Shown: positions 46,830 to 55,861, counted from the stretch's first letter. The stretch: DNA of 64,000 nt from Ralstonia condita (GCF_958405655.1 NZ_CATYWO010000007.1:62001-126000); one strand, 5' to 3'. Notes: generated from the letters alone by a model not told the origin. A program made the numbers and translations.

Positions 46830-47258
46830 TTACGGCTTGGCGATGTGCCAGATGTTCAGGAAGCCGTCACCGGTCTGGTCGCCGGGCATCTTGTCCTTGC
46901 CAAACAGGTAGAGCGGCTTGCCCCGGTATGCCCACTGCTTCTTGCCGTCGTCGCGCGTGACGATGGTGTAGTCGCCAGAAGGCTTGTCGGCGTCGTTGGC
47001 AGCCAGCGGAGGCCAGTTGGCTGCGCACTTGCCGTTGCAGGCGCTCTTGCCGGCGACGGTGTCACGGTCGAACGTGTAGAGCGTCATGCCGTGCTGATCG
47101 GTCAGCGCGCCGTTGGCCACCTTCACGGCTGTCGGCGTGGCGGGCGTCCCCATGCCCATGCTGCTGCAGCCGGCCAAACCCAGCGCGGCGAGCAGTACGG
47201 CACCGGCCAATGCCATGCGCGGGTGGGACAACATGGGGGAAGCTGCGGACTGGCTCAT
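46830..47258 (-). CDS. Lipoprotein with PF03640-type secreted repeats
   Basis: The 142-residue protein has a lipobox (GLAGC) and two copies of a short repeat seen in the COG4315/PF03640 family. The first is GMTLYTFDRD followed by CNGKCAANWPPL, the second is GKPLYLFGKD ending NIWHIAKP. The function of the family is unknown; it is often encoded beside ECF sigma factors. The frame is open far upstream, but the lipoprotein signal fixes the start. It is first of a lipoprotein-sigma-anti-sigma operon. Confidence 0.85.
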   Translation of the reverse strand: MSQSAASPMLSHPRMALAGAVLLAALGLAGCSSMGMGTPATPTAVKVANGALTDQHGMTLYTFDRDTVAGKSACNGKCAANWPPLAANDADKPSGDYTIVTRDDGKKQWAYRGKPLYLFGKDKMPGDQTGDGFLNIWHIAKP

Positions 47259-47308
47259 CTCGTTCTCCTTGGGTGGAGAGGCGCGGGAGTCGCGCCCTCT
47301 CAGAGCAG

Positions 47309-47335
47309 TAAACACGCTGGGCGCGTCTTTATTCC
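47309..47335 (-). promoter_or_regulatory. Candidate ECF-type promoter of the lipoprotein-sigma operon
   Basis: On the minus strand GGAATA is followed after 16 bp by GTTTA, 51 bp before the lipoprotein ATG. The GGAA-type -35 suits an ECF sigma factor, which commonly controls its own operon. Confidence 0.4.
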
Positions 47336-47359
47336 AGTCCGCCGAAGCATTTTTGCGAC

Positions 47360-48550
47360 TTACAGTTCGCCGTAGCTGTGAAGCCCCGACAGGAACATGT
47401 TGACGCCCAGGAACGCAAACGACGTCACCACCAGGCCGATCAGGGCCCACCACGCTGCCATGCGGCCGCGCAGGCCCTTCATCAGTCGCATGTGCAGCCA
47501 CGCTGCATAGTTCAGCCAGACGATCAGGGCCCAGGTTTCCTTCGGATCCCAGCTCCAGTAGCCACCCCAGGCATCAGCCGCCCACAGCGCACCGAGGATC
47601 GTCGCGATGGTGAAGAACGCAAAGCCAACCGTAATGGCCTTGTACATCACGTCATCGAGTACCTCGAGCGGCGGCAGCCGGTCGGCGAGGATGCCGTGTT
47701 CCTTGAGCAGGTAGGCAGCTCCCACCATGGCGGACAGGGCAAAGGTGCCGTACCCGATGAAGTTGGCCGGCACGTGGATCTTCATCCACCAGCTCTGCAA
47801 TGCCGGCACCAGCGGCTGGATCTCCTGCGCGCCGCGCGAGACCGTGTACCACAGCAGGAAGCCCACTGCCGCCGACACCACCAGCATCACGAAGGGCCCC
47901 AGGGCGCGTGTCCTGTAGCGCTGTTCGTAATACAGATAGAACAGCGAGGTGATCAGCGTGAAGAGGATGAACACCTCATACAGGTTCGAGATGGGGATAT
48001 GCCCGATATCCGCCCCGACCAGGTAGGACTCATACCAACGCACCAGCATACCGGTCAGGCCCAGCACCACGGCGGCCCAGCACAGCTTGCTGCCGATCGC
48101 CCCGCCAGCCTCCCAGCGCAGTGCGAGCCCCGCCCAGAAGAACAGCGTGGACAGGAAGATCAGTGCGCTCATCCAGAGGATGGCCGACTGGCTGGCGAGG
48201 AAATACTTGAGGAAAAACGCATGCTCTGCGCGGGCGAGCTCGGGGCCGTTCGGGCCGCTGTACTGCGCGATCCCGAACAGCGCCAGGATGGCCACGCCGA
48301 TCATCAGGACTCGCACCGGCTTCCAAGTCCAGCCCAGCCAGGCGAAGGCCGGAACCACGGCAATCAGGATGCCGCGCTCGTAGCCGTCCATGTAGGCGCC
48401 GTAGCGCGAAAATGCATAGCCGGCACCCGCCACAAGCAGCGCGGCGAACAGCCAGTCAAACCAATGCAGGCGGCGGAAATACGATGGGCGCTGCAGCGCA
48501 CCCAGATCAGCGCTCGCCACGGACGTTTGGGGAGGATTGGTCGCTTCCAT
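47360..48550 (-). CDS. ccsB: Cytochrome c biogenesis protein CcsB (ResC-like)
   Basis: CcsB and ResB form the System II haem-handling synthetase that attaches haem to c-type cytochromes. The 396-residue protein has eight or more membrane segments and the tryptophan-rich haem-binding motif WGGYWSWDPKETWALIVW near residue 310, flanked by conserved histidines. The ATG used follows the resB stop by 7 bp; a longer frame overlapping resB is not needed. Confidence 0.93.
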   Translation of the reverse strand: MEATNPPQTSVASADLGALQRPSYFRRLHWFDWLFAALLVAGAGYAFSRYGAYMDGYERGILIAVVPAFAWLGWTWKPVRVLMIGVAILALFGIAQYSGPNGPELARAEHAFFLKYFLASQSAILWMSALIFLSTLFFWAGLALRWEAGGAIGSKLCWAAVVLGLTGMLVRWYESYLVGADIGHIPISNLYEVFILFTLITSLFYLYYEQRYRTRALGPFVMLVVSAAVGFLLWYTVSRGAQEIQPLVPALQSWWMKIHVPANFIGYGTFALSAMVGAAYLLKEHGILADRLPPLEVLDDVMYKAITVGFAFFTIATILGALWAADAWGGYWSWDPKETWALIVWLNYAAWLHMRLMKGLRGRMAAWWALIGLVVTSFAFLGVNMFLSGLHSYGEL

Positions 48551-48557
48551 CACCTGC

Positions 48558-50744
48558 TCACTTCGTTGGGTTGGGACCGGCCAGCGCAGTCTGGGCGGCA
48601 CCGGCTGCGCCAGTCGCGGCGCGGACATCGTGCTTGAGGCGCTCGAACTCACGGTCAAAGTCGAGCGTGCGGCGCGTGGTCGACATGGCGGTCAGCACAT
48701 GTGCGCCGGAAGCGGCGTCCCCGGATTGCGGTCGGACCCACAGCCACCAGCGGCGCTCCCGCACATAGAACATCGAGAATACGCCCAGCACTAGCAGCAA
48801 CGACCCAAGATACACGATGTTCTTGCCCGGCGCACGCGTGAGCTGGAACACGCTCGCCTGAACCTGCTGGAAGTCGGTGAGCTGCAAATACACGGGGGCG
48901 CCATAGAAGAAGCTGTCCGATATCGAGTTGACCGCGGTCTGCAGCCACTGGCTGGTGGTGGCGTCCACGGCGGGCGCTGGCAGGCCGTCTTGCGCCCGGG
49001 CCAGTTGCCACAGCTCCCACATCGAGCTGTTGATGATCTTCATCAGCACGTCGGCGGCTTTCTCGCGCTCGCCCTCGGGAACGGATTTCTGCAGGAAGGC
49101 GGCCATGGCGGCAAAGCCGCCTTGTGGATCCGCGGAGGCGCCCTGTGCGGTGGTGCTGCCCGCAAACAGGTCGAGCGCACGCTGGGCACTCTCCATCAAC
49201 TGCTGGCGTAGCTGGGCACGGTCGTCGCCAGGCATGGAGAGCAGCGCAAAGCGGCGTGCAGCCTCCCCGCGCATCGCTGGGTTCTGCACCGCGGCGCGCA
49301 GGCGCATCCAGTCGTTCACGGTGCCTTGTGCGTCGGCAGGGATGCGCAGGTAGCGGAAGGGCTCGTCCGGCTGCGTGCGCACGCCGGCCAGAAACACAGA
49401 CTGCCCATCGAGCGTGACCGGCTGCATGTAGTTGCTGAACTCGCGTGCCTGACCGTTGGCGTCGCGCAGCTTGTACTGCACCGAAGGACCGACGTTGCGC
49501 AGATCCCGATCGCGCGTCATCTTGGTGATGTTGCCGAGTTCCGCCCGCAGGCCAGCGTCATTGCCGCCCTTTCTACCGACGCCGCGCGCGTCGGGCTTGC
49601 CGGAGGCATCCGTGACGGTCTCGATGTTCATCGGGCGGAAGTCGGTGAACTCGACGGTGTAGTCAGCCCCGTGGCCGGTCAGCTTGGTGTCCTGGCCCAC
49701 GGTACCGGAGAGCGCGAACGTCTTCGTGTTGTTCCCTTGCATGGGGAATCCGGTCAGCGTGAGCTTGGAACCGCCGTCTTCAAAGCTCGACTGGTAGATT
49801 GCCACGCCGTCGAAGACGAAAGGCTTGTTCACTTCGACGCGCGCGTCTGTCCGCTTGCCTGTGCGGCGGTCCGTCACGACGATGTCGCTGGCGAACAGCT
49901 TGGGCATACCGGTCGAGTAATGCTCGACCGTGAATTTCTTGAGCGTGATCGTGAAGGGCAGGTCCTGGATCAGCGCCCCATCAGCGATATTCAGGATCGC
50001 CGTGCTCACGCTCGAACCCTCCGGCACGAACGCGTTACCGCGAAAACCCGGATTGGACGTGGAAAGCCGGTGCTCCGGCCCGATCTCGTTGATGACGGCG
50101 TTGCCCTTGATCGGCGACTTGCCGCCGAACCACATCTGCAGGCGGATCATCATGTCACCGTCGAGCAGCCCGCCGATGCAGATGATGACGATGGCGGCGT
50201 GCGCGAGGATGTAGCCGATCTTGCTGCCTGCGCCAGCCTTGGCGGTGATGAGCGTGGCGCCCTCCTCGCGTGCGAAGGCTTTGATGCGGAAGCCGCGGTT
50301 CTGTGCGAGTGCCGCCAGGCGTGCCGTGACGGTCGCGGCATCGGCGGACGTATCAAATTCGTCCTTGTGATGGAACGCGCGCAGGCTGCCCTCGCGGACG
50401 TTCTCGCGCCAGGCACGCATATCGGCCAGCATCTTCGGTGCATTACGCACGATGCAGAGCGAGGTCGACACCACCAGAAACGTCAGGATCAGCAGGAACC
50501 ACCACGCGCTGTAGACCGTGGGCAGCGTCAGCGAACGGAACACATCGGCCCAGAACGGCCCGAACTGGTTGACGTAGTTCGGGTACGGCTCATTCTGCTT
50601 GAGTACCGTACCGATGACGCTGGCGATGGCAATCACGGTCAGCAGGCTGATCGCAAAGCGCATCGACGACAGCAATTCGACCGTTTCGCGCAGTGCGCGC
50701 CGGCGCGAACGGATCTGGACGCCAGAAGTGGAAACCGAAGACAT
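48558..50744 (-). CDS. resB: Cytochrome c biogenesis protein ResB (Ccs1)
   Basis: ResB is the second System II subunit. The 728-residue protein has three N-terminal membrane segments (first near MRFAISLLTVIAIASVIGTV), a large periplasmic domain and a final membrane segment near residue 655 (NIVYLGSLLLVLGVFSMFYV). Conserved family stretches include FEDGGSKLTLTGFPM. It lies between the cytochrome c4-type gene and ccsB on the same strand. Confidence 0.93.
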   Translation of the reverse strand: MSSVSTSGVQIRSRRRALRETVELLSSMRFAISLLTVIAIASVIGTVLKQNEPYPNYVNQFGPFWADVFRSLTLPTVYSAWWFLLILTFLVVSTSLCIVRNAPKMLADMRAWRENVREGSLRAFHHKDEFDTSADAATVTARLAALAQNRGFRIKAFAREEGATLITAKAGAGSKIGYILAHAAIVIICIGGLLDGDMMIRLQMWFGGKSPIKGNAVINEIGPEHRLSTSNPGFRGNAFVPEGSSVSTAILNIADGALIQDLPFTITLKKFTVEHYSTGMPKLFASDIVVTDRRTGKRTDARVEVNKPFVFDGVAIYQSSFEDGGSKLTLTGFPMQGNNTKTFALSGTVGQDTKLTGHGADYTVEFTDFRPMNIETVTDASGKPDARGVGRKGGNDAGLRAELGNITKMTRDRDLRNVGPSVQYKLRDANGQAREFSNYMQPVTLDGQSVFLAGVRTQPDEPFRYLRIPADAQGTVNDWMRLRAAVQNPAMRGEAARRFALLSMPGDDRAQLRQQLMESAQRALDLFAGSTTAQGASADPQGGFAAMAAFLQKSVPEGEREKAADVLMKIINSSMWELWQLARAQDGLPAPAVDATTSQWLQTAVNSISDSFFYGAPVYLQLTDFQQVQASVFQLTRAPGKNIVYLGSLLLVLGVFSMFYVRERRWWLWVRPQSGDAASGAHVLTAMSTTRRTLDFDREFERLKHDVRAATGAAGAAQTALAGPNPTK

Positions 50745-50766
50745 GCGGAAGAAGGTACGGTTCAGA

Positions 50767-50809
50767 AACGAAAACGGGGCGGCGATGCCAGGCGCATTGC
50801 CACCCCGTT
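50767..50809 (-). terminator. Probable intrinsic terminator after the cytochrome c gene
   Basis: The arms AACGGGG and CCCCGTT, extended inward by GGC/GCC past a mismatch, are followed on the minus strand by T4-CG-T3. It lies between the cytochrome gene stop and the resB start. Confidence 0.6.
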
Positions 50810-50856
50810 CTCCTTGTTGATTGTGCGACCGTCACATGACAGTCAGGTGCGGCAGA

Positions 50857-51516
50857 TTAGCGCAGGCCGGCAATATAGTCGGCCACGGCCTTGATCTGCT
50901 GGGCTGTCATGCGGCCGGCCAGTGCGGTCATCTGCACGCTGTTCTTGCGGGCGCCCGACTGGAAGGCGGTCAGCTGGGCTTCGGTGTACTCGGAAAACTG
51001 ACCGGCGATGCGCGGGTATTGCGCCGGAATGCCGGCACCGTTCGGGCCGTGGCAGCCAGCGCACGCCGCGATGCCTCGCTTGGCGTCGCCGCCGCGATAG
51101 AGCTTCTGCCCCAGCTCGATGGTGTCCTTGCTCTTGGCGAAGCCCGGCTTCCAGGCCGGCTGCTTGCCCAGATACGCGCCGATGTCTTTCATGTCCTGCT
51201 CGGACAGCGCGGCGGCATAGACCGACATGACTGGGTGGTTGCGTTCGGTCCGGGCCTTGAAATCCTTGAGCTGCTTCTCGATGTATTCCGGATGCTGGCC
51301 CGCCAGCTTCGGGTTGACGTTCATCGCGCTGTTACCGCCGGCGCCATGACAGCTGGTGCAGGCGGGCACGCCATTGGCGGGGATCCCGGCGTTGAAGATC
51401 GTCTCGCCGTGCGCAGCATCGGCTTTTGCGACTTTCTGTTCTTCGGCGTGAGCCACCGAAAGGGCCGATGCCAGGGACAGCGCTGCGACAGCAAGAACGT
51501 TCGCGATGCGGTTCAT
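50857..51516 (-). CDS. Dihaem cytochrome c, c4 type
   Basis: The 219-residue protein has a signal peptide (cleavage near AHAE) and two class I cytochrome c domains with CxxCH sites CTSCHG and CAGCHG. Distal methionine regions are visible (NHPVMSVYAAAL and NSVQMTALAGRM). This two-domain pattern fits cytochrome c4, a periplasmic electron carrier to terminal oxidases. It is adjacent to resB-ccsB, which would mature it, and divergent from engB. Confidence 0.92.
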   Translation of the reverse strand: MNRIANVLAVAALSLASALSVAHAEEQKVAKADAAHGETIFNAGIPANGVPACTSCHGAGGNSAMNVNPKLAGQHPEYIEKQLKDFKARTERNHPVMSVYAAALSEQDMKDIGAYLGKQPAWKPGFAKSKDTIELGQKLYRGGDAKRGIAACAGCHGPNGAGIPAQYPRIAGQFSEYTEAQLTAFQSGARKNSVQMTALAGRMTAQQIKAVADYIAGLR

Positions 51517-51686
51517 TCGCACACCTTGTCTAGATTGTTTTCGAATGCTGCGTGCGCCGCACACTGCCGGACCCAGCGGCGCCGGGCGTCCCCTCTCCTC
51601 GGACCAGACCGCCGCATGAAAACGGACCGGCCCGGGCCTCGGGGCGGTCCTGCGACGGAACTGGTGGGGACGTCCGTAAACCGGCG

Positions 51687-51698
51687 TATTGTACAATA
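51687..51698. promoter_or_regulatory. 12-bp palindrome TATTGTACAATA with overlapping -10 boxes
   Basis: The perfect palindrome presents a TACAAT on each strand, in the 243-bp gap between the divergent cytochrome c4 gene and engB. It lies 62 bp before engB and 170 bp before the cytochrome gene. No strong -35 is seen on either side. Confidence 0.4.
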
Positions 51699-51759
51699 AC
51701 AGCCCTGCAATGCGACCTCGCGGCGCAGCAACCCACGCAGTCTACAAGCATTGCCGCGC

Positions 51760-52461
51760 ATGTCGCTCCTCCATCAAGCCCGATTCTTTACCACCGTCAA
51801 TCATCTGCGCGATTTACCGGCCACTGCCGTGCCCGAAGTCGCATTTGCAGGTCGCTCAAACGCGGGCAAGTCGACCGCCATCAACATCCTGTGCAACCAG
51901 AAGCGGCTCGCGTTCTCCAGCAAGACACCCGGCCGCACGCAGCACATCAATTATTTTTCGGTGATGCCAGCCAAGGCGGAAGACCCGCTCGGCTTCCTGG
52001 TTGACCTGCCGGGTTACGGCTATGCCGAGGCGCCCGGCGAGACCAAGTCGCACTGGGAACACCTGCTGGGCGACTACGTGCAGGCGCGCCAGCAACTCGC
52101 CGGTCTCGTCATCATGATGGACGCGCGCCGTCCGTTTACCGACCTCGATTGCCAGATGGTCGAGTGGTTCCTGCCGACGGGCAAGCCGATCCACGTGCTG
52201 CTCACCAAGGCTGACAAGCTGACCAACAACGACGCCTCCCGCGCATTGATGGCAGCGCGCAAGGTGCTGGCCGATTACCGCACGCAGATCGACGGCGACG
52301 TGTCGCTCACGGTGCAGTTGTTTTCGAGCCTGAAGCGCCGCGGCATCGAAGAGGCGCAGCGCATTGTCGCAGGCTGGCTGTGCCTGCCGGAGGCATCGAA
52401 GTCGGCACCGGACACGGAACAGGCAAAAAAAACCCCGTCGCCAAACGCGCAACGGGGGTAA
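51760..52461 (+). CDS. engB: Ribosome biogenesis GTPase EngB (YsxC/YihA)
   Basis: EngB is a GTPase needed for large ribosomal subunit assembly and normal division. The 233-residue protein shows G1 AGRSNAGKST near residue 30, the G2 region RTQHINYF, G3 DLPGYGYA, and G4 TKADK. I took the ATG giving MSLLHQARF; a TTG three codons earlier is possible. The C-terminus is extended by a polar tail that overlaps a hairpin with an A8 run. Confidence 0.94.
   Translation: MSLLHQARFFTTVNHLRDLPATAVPEVAFAGRSNAGKSTAINILCNQKRLAFSSKTPGRTQHINYFSVMPAKAEDPLGFLVDLPGYGYAEAPGETKSHWEHLLGDYVQARQQLAGLVIMMDARRPFTDLDCQMVEWFLPTGKPIHVLLTKADKLTNNDASRALMAARKVLADYRTQIDGDVSLTVQLFSSLKRRGIEEAQRIVAGWLCLPEASKSAPDTEQAKKTPSPNAQRG
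52425..52457 (-). other. Hairpin with A8 run at the 3' end of engB
   Basis: CCCCGT and ACGGGG form a six-base stem with a 13-base loop inside the last codons of engB. A8 lies on the 5' side, so it looks like an intrinsic terminator only when read on the minus strand, where no gene is known nearby. No T run follows on the engB strand. The 150-bp engB-hemB gap downstream shows nothing else I can name. Confidence 0.4.
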
Positions 52462-52611
52462 CGATCCCATCGAGCCGTCGATGGGAACCCGCGTCAGGGA
52501 GGAGCCGCGGGGGACGCCGCACCAGCGTCGCGGGCGCGTTGTCCGTGCGTAGGATGGATAATCGCGGCAAAAGTTTAGAAACTTCACAGTGTGTTCTTAG
52601 GGTCCGCTGAA

Positions 52612-53607
52612 ATGATCGCTAGCTTCCCCGACCATCGTCCGCGCCGCATGCGCCGTGACGATTTCTCCCGCCGCATGATGCGCGAGTCGCGCCTGACGGC
52701 CGACGACCTGATCTACCCGGTCTTCATCCTCGAAGGCACTGGTGTGCGGCAGGCGGTGTCCTCCATGCCGGGCGTCGAGCGTGTATCGATCGACGTGCTG
52801 CTGGGCGTCGCCGAGCAGTGCGTGCAGCTTGGTATTCCGGTGCTTGCGCTGTTTCCCGTGATCGAGCCGTCGATCAAGACACCGGACGGCATCGAAGCCA
52901 CCAACCCGGACGGTCTGATTCCGCGCGCAGTGAAGGCGCTGAAGGCGCGCTTCCCTGAACTCGGCATCCTGACCGACGTGGCGCTCGACCCGTACACGAG
53001 CCACGGTCAGGACGGTGTGCTCGATGAGAACGGCTACGTGCTCAATGAAGAGACGGTCGAGATCCTGACACGCCAGTCGCTGGTCCAGGCTGAGGCCGGC
53101 GTGGACATCGTCGCGCCGTCCGACATGATGGACGGCCGCATCGGCGCCTTGCGCATGGCGCTGGAACATGATGACTTCATCCACACGCGCATCATGGCCT
53201 ACGCGGCCAAGTATGCGTCCGCGTTCTATGGCCCGTTCCGTGACGCGGTAGGCTCGGCGACCAATCTGGGCAAGGGCAACAAGATGACCTACCAGATGGA
53301 CCCGGCCAATTCGGATGAGGCGTTGCGCGAAGTCGCGCTCGACATCGCCGAGGGTGCGGACATGGTGATGGTCAAGCCCGGCATGCCTTACCTCGATATC
53401 GTGCGGCGGGTGAAGGATGAATTCCGCTTTCCGACCTACGTCTACCAAGTCAGCGGCGAGTATGCGATGTTGAAAGCCGCCGCCCAGAACGGCTGGCTGG
53501 ATCACGACAAGGTCGTGCTGGAATCGTTGCTCGCATTCAAGCGTGCGGGTGCGAACGGGATTCTGACGTACTTCGCCCTGGACGCTGCCCGCTTGCTGCG
53601 CGCCTGA
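52612..53607 (+). CDS. hemB: Delta-aminolevulinic acid dehydratase (porphobilinogen synthase)
   Basis: HemB condenses two 5-aminolevulinates to porphobilinogen in haem synthesis. The 331-residue TIM barrel has Schiff-base lysine sites in GKGNKMTYQMDPAN and MVKPGMPYLDIV. The metal-site segment reads DVALDPYTSHGQDG, lacking the cysteines of zinc enzymes, so it is expected to be magnesium-type as in Pseudomonas. I took the ATG giving MIASFPDHRPRRM; a GTG at 52591 is the alternative. Its stop abuts the dsbD stop with no gap. Confidence 0.95.
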   Translation: MIASFPDHRPRRMRRDDFSRRMMRESRLTADDLIYPVFILEGTGVRQAVSSMPGVERVSIDVLLGVAEQCVQLGIPVLALFPVIEPSIKTPDGIEATNPDGLIPRAVKALKARFPELGILTDVALDPYTSHGQDGVLDENGYVLNEETVEILTRQSLVQAEAGVDIVAPSDMMDGRIGALRMALEHDDFIHTRIMAYAAKYASAFYGPFRDAVGSATNLGKGNKMTYQMDPANSDEALREVALDIAEGADMVMVKPGMPYLDIVRRVKDEFRFPTYVYQVSGEYAMLKAAAQNGWLDHDKVVLESLLAFKRAGANGILTYFALDAARLLRA

Positions 53608-55425
53608 TCAGACGGCCCGCGCTGGGCTGAGTGCCCGGCGCAGGCTTTCCAGGAAGGTCTCGGCACGCTCGAAGCCGATCACGCGGACGCTCGCCTCCCG
53701 GCCGTGCGGATCGAAGAAGATCGTGCCGGGCGGCCCAAACAGGGCAAAACGCTTGAGCAGCGCCTGGTCATCGGCGTTGTTGGCGGTCACGTCGGCCTGC
53801 AAGAGCACCACATCCGTGAGCGCCGTGCGCACACGGGCATCGGTGAATGTCAGACGTTCCATTTCCTTGCAACTGACGCACCAGTCGGCATAGAAGTCAA
53901 GCATGACGGCCCGGCCCGCCAGGCTGGCATTGCGCACTTCGGCATCGAGTTCAGCAGGGCTTTTCACGCGCTTGAATGTGAGGCCGCGCATCTCTTCTCG
54001 CACCGGCGTCCCGGCCGACGCGCGCATGAGGCCGGACAGCGGCTGCAGCGGGTCGCGGCCACCGGCAGCCACGCCGACCAGTTGCGCAGCCCCCGCCAGC
54101 GCCAGTACCACCCCCACCACCTTGCCCAGGCGCTGCACATTGCCCGCCCCGTCCGGCAGCGAATCGAAGGTGCGGAGGAATACGGCAGCGCCGATCAACA
54201 GCGCGCCCCACGCCACCATGGCTGCCCATGGCGGGACAATCGGCTGCACGATATAGAGGGCGACTGCAAGCAGGATGAAGCCGAAGATCGCTTTGGTCAC
54301 CACGAGCCAGCGCCCGGCACGCGGCAGCAAGTTGCCCGCGCCCACGCCCACCAGCACCAGCGGCACGCCCATGCCGATGGACATGGACAGGAGCGCCGCG
54401 CCGCCGATGGCGGCATTGCCGGTCTGTGCGATGTAAGCGAGCGCGCCCGCCAGTGCGGGCGTCACGCACGGCGATACGATCAGCGCTGACAGTGCACCCA
54501 TGACCGCGGCGCCAACGATCTGTCCGCCGTTTTGATGATTCGATGCCTGAGTCAGGCGATGATGCCAGGATGCCGGCAACTGCAGTTCGTACAGCCCAAA
54601 CATCGAGAGCGACAACAGCACCATGAGCGCGGCAAACGCTCCCAGCACCCATACGTTTTGAAGCGCAGCCTGCAAGCCCTGCCCGGCCAACCCGGCCGCA
54701 ACGCCGACCGCCGTGTAGACAACCGTCATGCCAAGCACATAGGCGATCGACACCACCGCCGCACGCGAACGCGTTGCGTGCTCGCCCACCACGATGGCCG
54801 ACAGGATCGGCAGCATCGGCAGCACGCACGGTGTGAACGTCAGCAGTAGCCCCAACCCGAAGAAAAGCGCGGCGATCGCGCCCAGATTGCCGCTGCCCAG
54901 CGTGCTGGCGATGCGGCCGAGTGTGTCGCCCGAGTTGGCCGGGACCACGGCTGCCGAAGGCGAACCGGACGCCGACGTTGGCTTCACCTCGAACCGACTC
55001 TTCATCGGCGGGTAGCACAACCCCTGGTCGGCGCAGCCCTGGGAAGTGACGACCAGCGTAAATGGCGTGGATGCGTTCTGCGCCTTCACGCGAAAGACCA
55101 GTTCATGGCGATACGTCTCGACGTTCTTGTTGAAGGTCTCGTCGAACTTGACCTTGCCCGCCGGCAGTTCCAGCGGCGCGAACGTGATTGTTGCGGGATC
55201 CGCTGCCACGATCAGCCGCTCGCGATACATGTAGTACCCGTCAGCGATGGCGAACTTGACCTCCACGGTCTGGCCGTCCACCTGTGCCGCCGTGAATCGA
55301 AACGCCTGCTCTGGCGGCAGAAAATCGTCATCAGCGTGTGCGGGGGCATGCAGGATCGCCACGGCGGCCAGCAGCATCAGCAACTGCAGTACGCGACGCA
55401 AGGACGGAAACGAAAGGAAGGTCAT
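53608..55425 (-). CDS. dsbD: Thiol:disulfide interchange protein DsbD
   Basis: DsbD carries electrons from cytosolic thioredoxin to periplasmic partners, including cytochrome c maturation. The 605-residue protein has a signal peptide, an N-terminal DsbD-alpha domain with the cysteine pair in SQGCADQGLCYPP, and eight membrane helices with cysteines in FTPCVLPMLPIL and SPCVTPALAGAL. The C-terminal thioredoxin domain contains DWCVSCKEME. It follows cutA by 18 bp, a pairing common in proteobacteria. Confidence 0.96.
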   Translation of the reverse strand: MTFLSFPSLRRVLQLLMLLAAVAILHAPAHADDDFLPPEQAFRFTAAQVDGQTVEVKFAIADGYYMYRERLIVAADPATITFAPLELPAGKVKFDETFNKNVETYRHELVFRVKAQNASTPFTLVVTSQGCADQGLCYPPMKSRFEVKPTSASGSPSAAVVPANSGDTLGRIASTLGSGNLGAIAALFFGLGLLLTFTPCVLPMLPILSAIVVGEHATRSRAAVVSIAYVLGMTVVYTAVGVAAGLAGQGLQAALQNVWVLGAFAALMVLLSLSMFGLYELQLPASWHHRLTQASNHQNGGQIVGAAVMGALSALIVSPCVTPALAGALAYIAQTGNAAIGGAALLSMSIGMGVPLVLVGVGAGNLLPRAGRWLVVTKAIFGFILLAVALYIVQPIVPPWAAMVAWGALLIGAAVFLRTFDSLPDGAGNVQRLGKVVGVVLALAGAAQLVGVAAGGRDPLQPLSGLMRASAGTPVREEMRGLTFKRVKSPAELDAEVRNASLAGRAVMLDFYADWCVSCKEMERLTFTDARVRTALTDVVLLQADVTANNADDQALLKRFALFGPPGTIFFDPHGREASVRVIGFERAETFLESLRRALSPARAV

Positions 55426-55443
55426 ATCAACGACTGTCGGACT

Positions 55444-55782
55444 TCATACGGAAAGCGGGCGCGTTTCGCCTGACACCCATGCGAGATAGGCGGGCAACCC
55501 TGCCGCCAGCGGAATGGCAATGATCTCGGGCACCTCGTACGGGTGCGCCTTACGCAGCGCCGCTTCCAGCATGGGATACGACGCACGCGTTGTCTTGATG
55601 AGCAGTGGAACCTCTGTCGCCTGCTCGATCGCGCCCTTCCACCAGTAGGTCGATACGCACGCCGGCAAGCGATTGACACACGCGGCCGCACGAGATTCCA
55701 ACACAATCTTGATCACATGGTCCGCGCTTTCACCATCGGGCATAGTGGTCAGGACCAGTAACACATCGGTTCCAGCGGGCAT
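55444..55782 (-). CDS. cutA: Divalent-cation tolerance protein CutA
   Basis: CutA is a small trimeric protein linked to copper and divalent cation tolerance; its exact role is unsettled. The 112-residue product has the family blocks TTMPDGESADHVIKIVLE, RAAACVNRLP, the aromatic STYWWKGAIEQ, and TEVPLLIKTT. It lies directly before dsbD on the same strand, and a terminator separates it from rplQ upstream. Confidence 0.93.
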   Translation of the reverse strand: MPAGTDVLLVLTTMPDGESADHVIKIVLESRAAACVNRLPACVSTYWWKGAIEQATEVPLLIKTTRASYPMLEAALRKAHPYEVPEIIAIPLAAGLPAYLAWVSGETRPLSV

Positions 55783-55833
55783 GCAAACTCCACAAGGACG
55801 CGCGGTGAGGCCGCAAGGCCACGCACAGGCAAC

Positions 55834-55861
55834 AAAAAAGCCAGGATGCGACTCCTGGCTT
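55834..55861 (-). terminator. Intrinsic terminator at the end of the alpha operon
   Basis: The perfect seven-base stem GCCAGGA/TCCTGGC with a six-base loop is followed on the minus strand by T6. It lies about 85 bp after the rplQ stop and closes the ribosomal superoperon. Confidence 0.88.
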
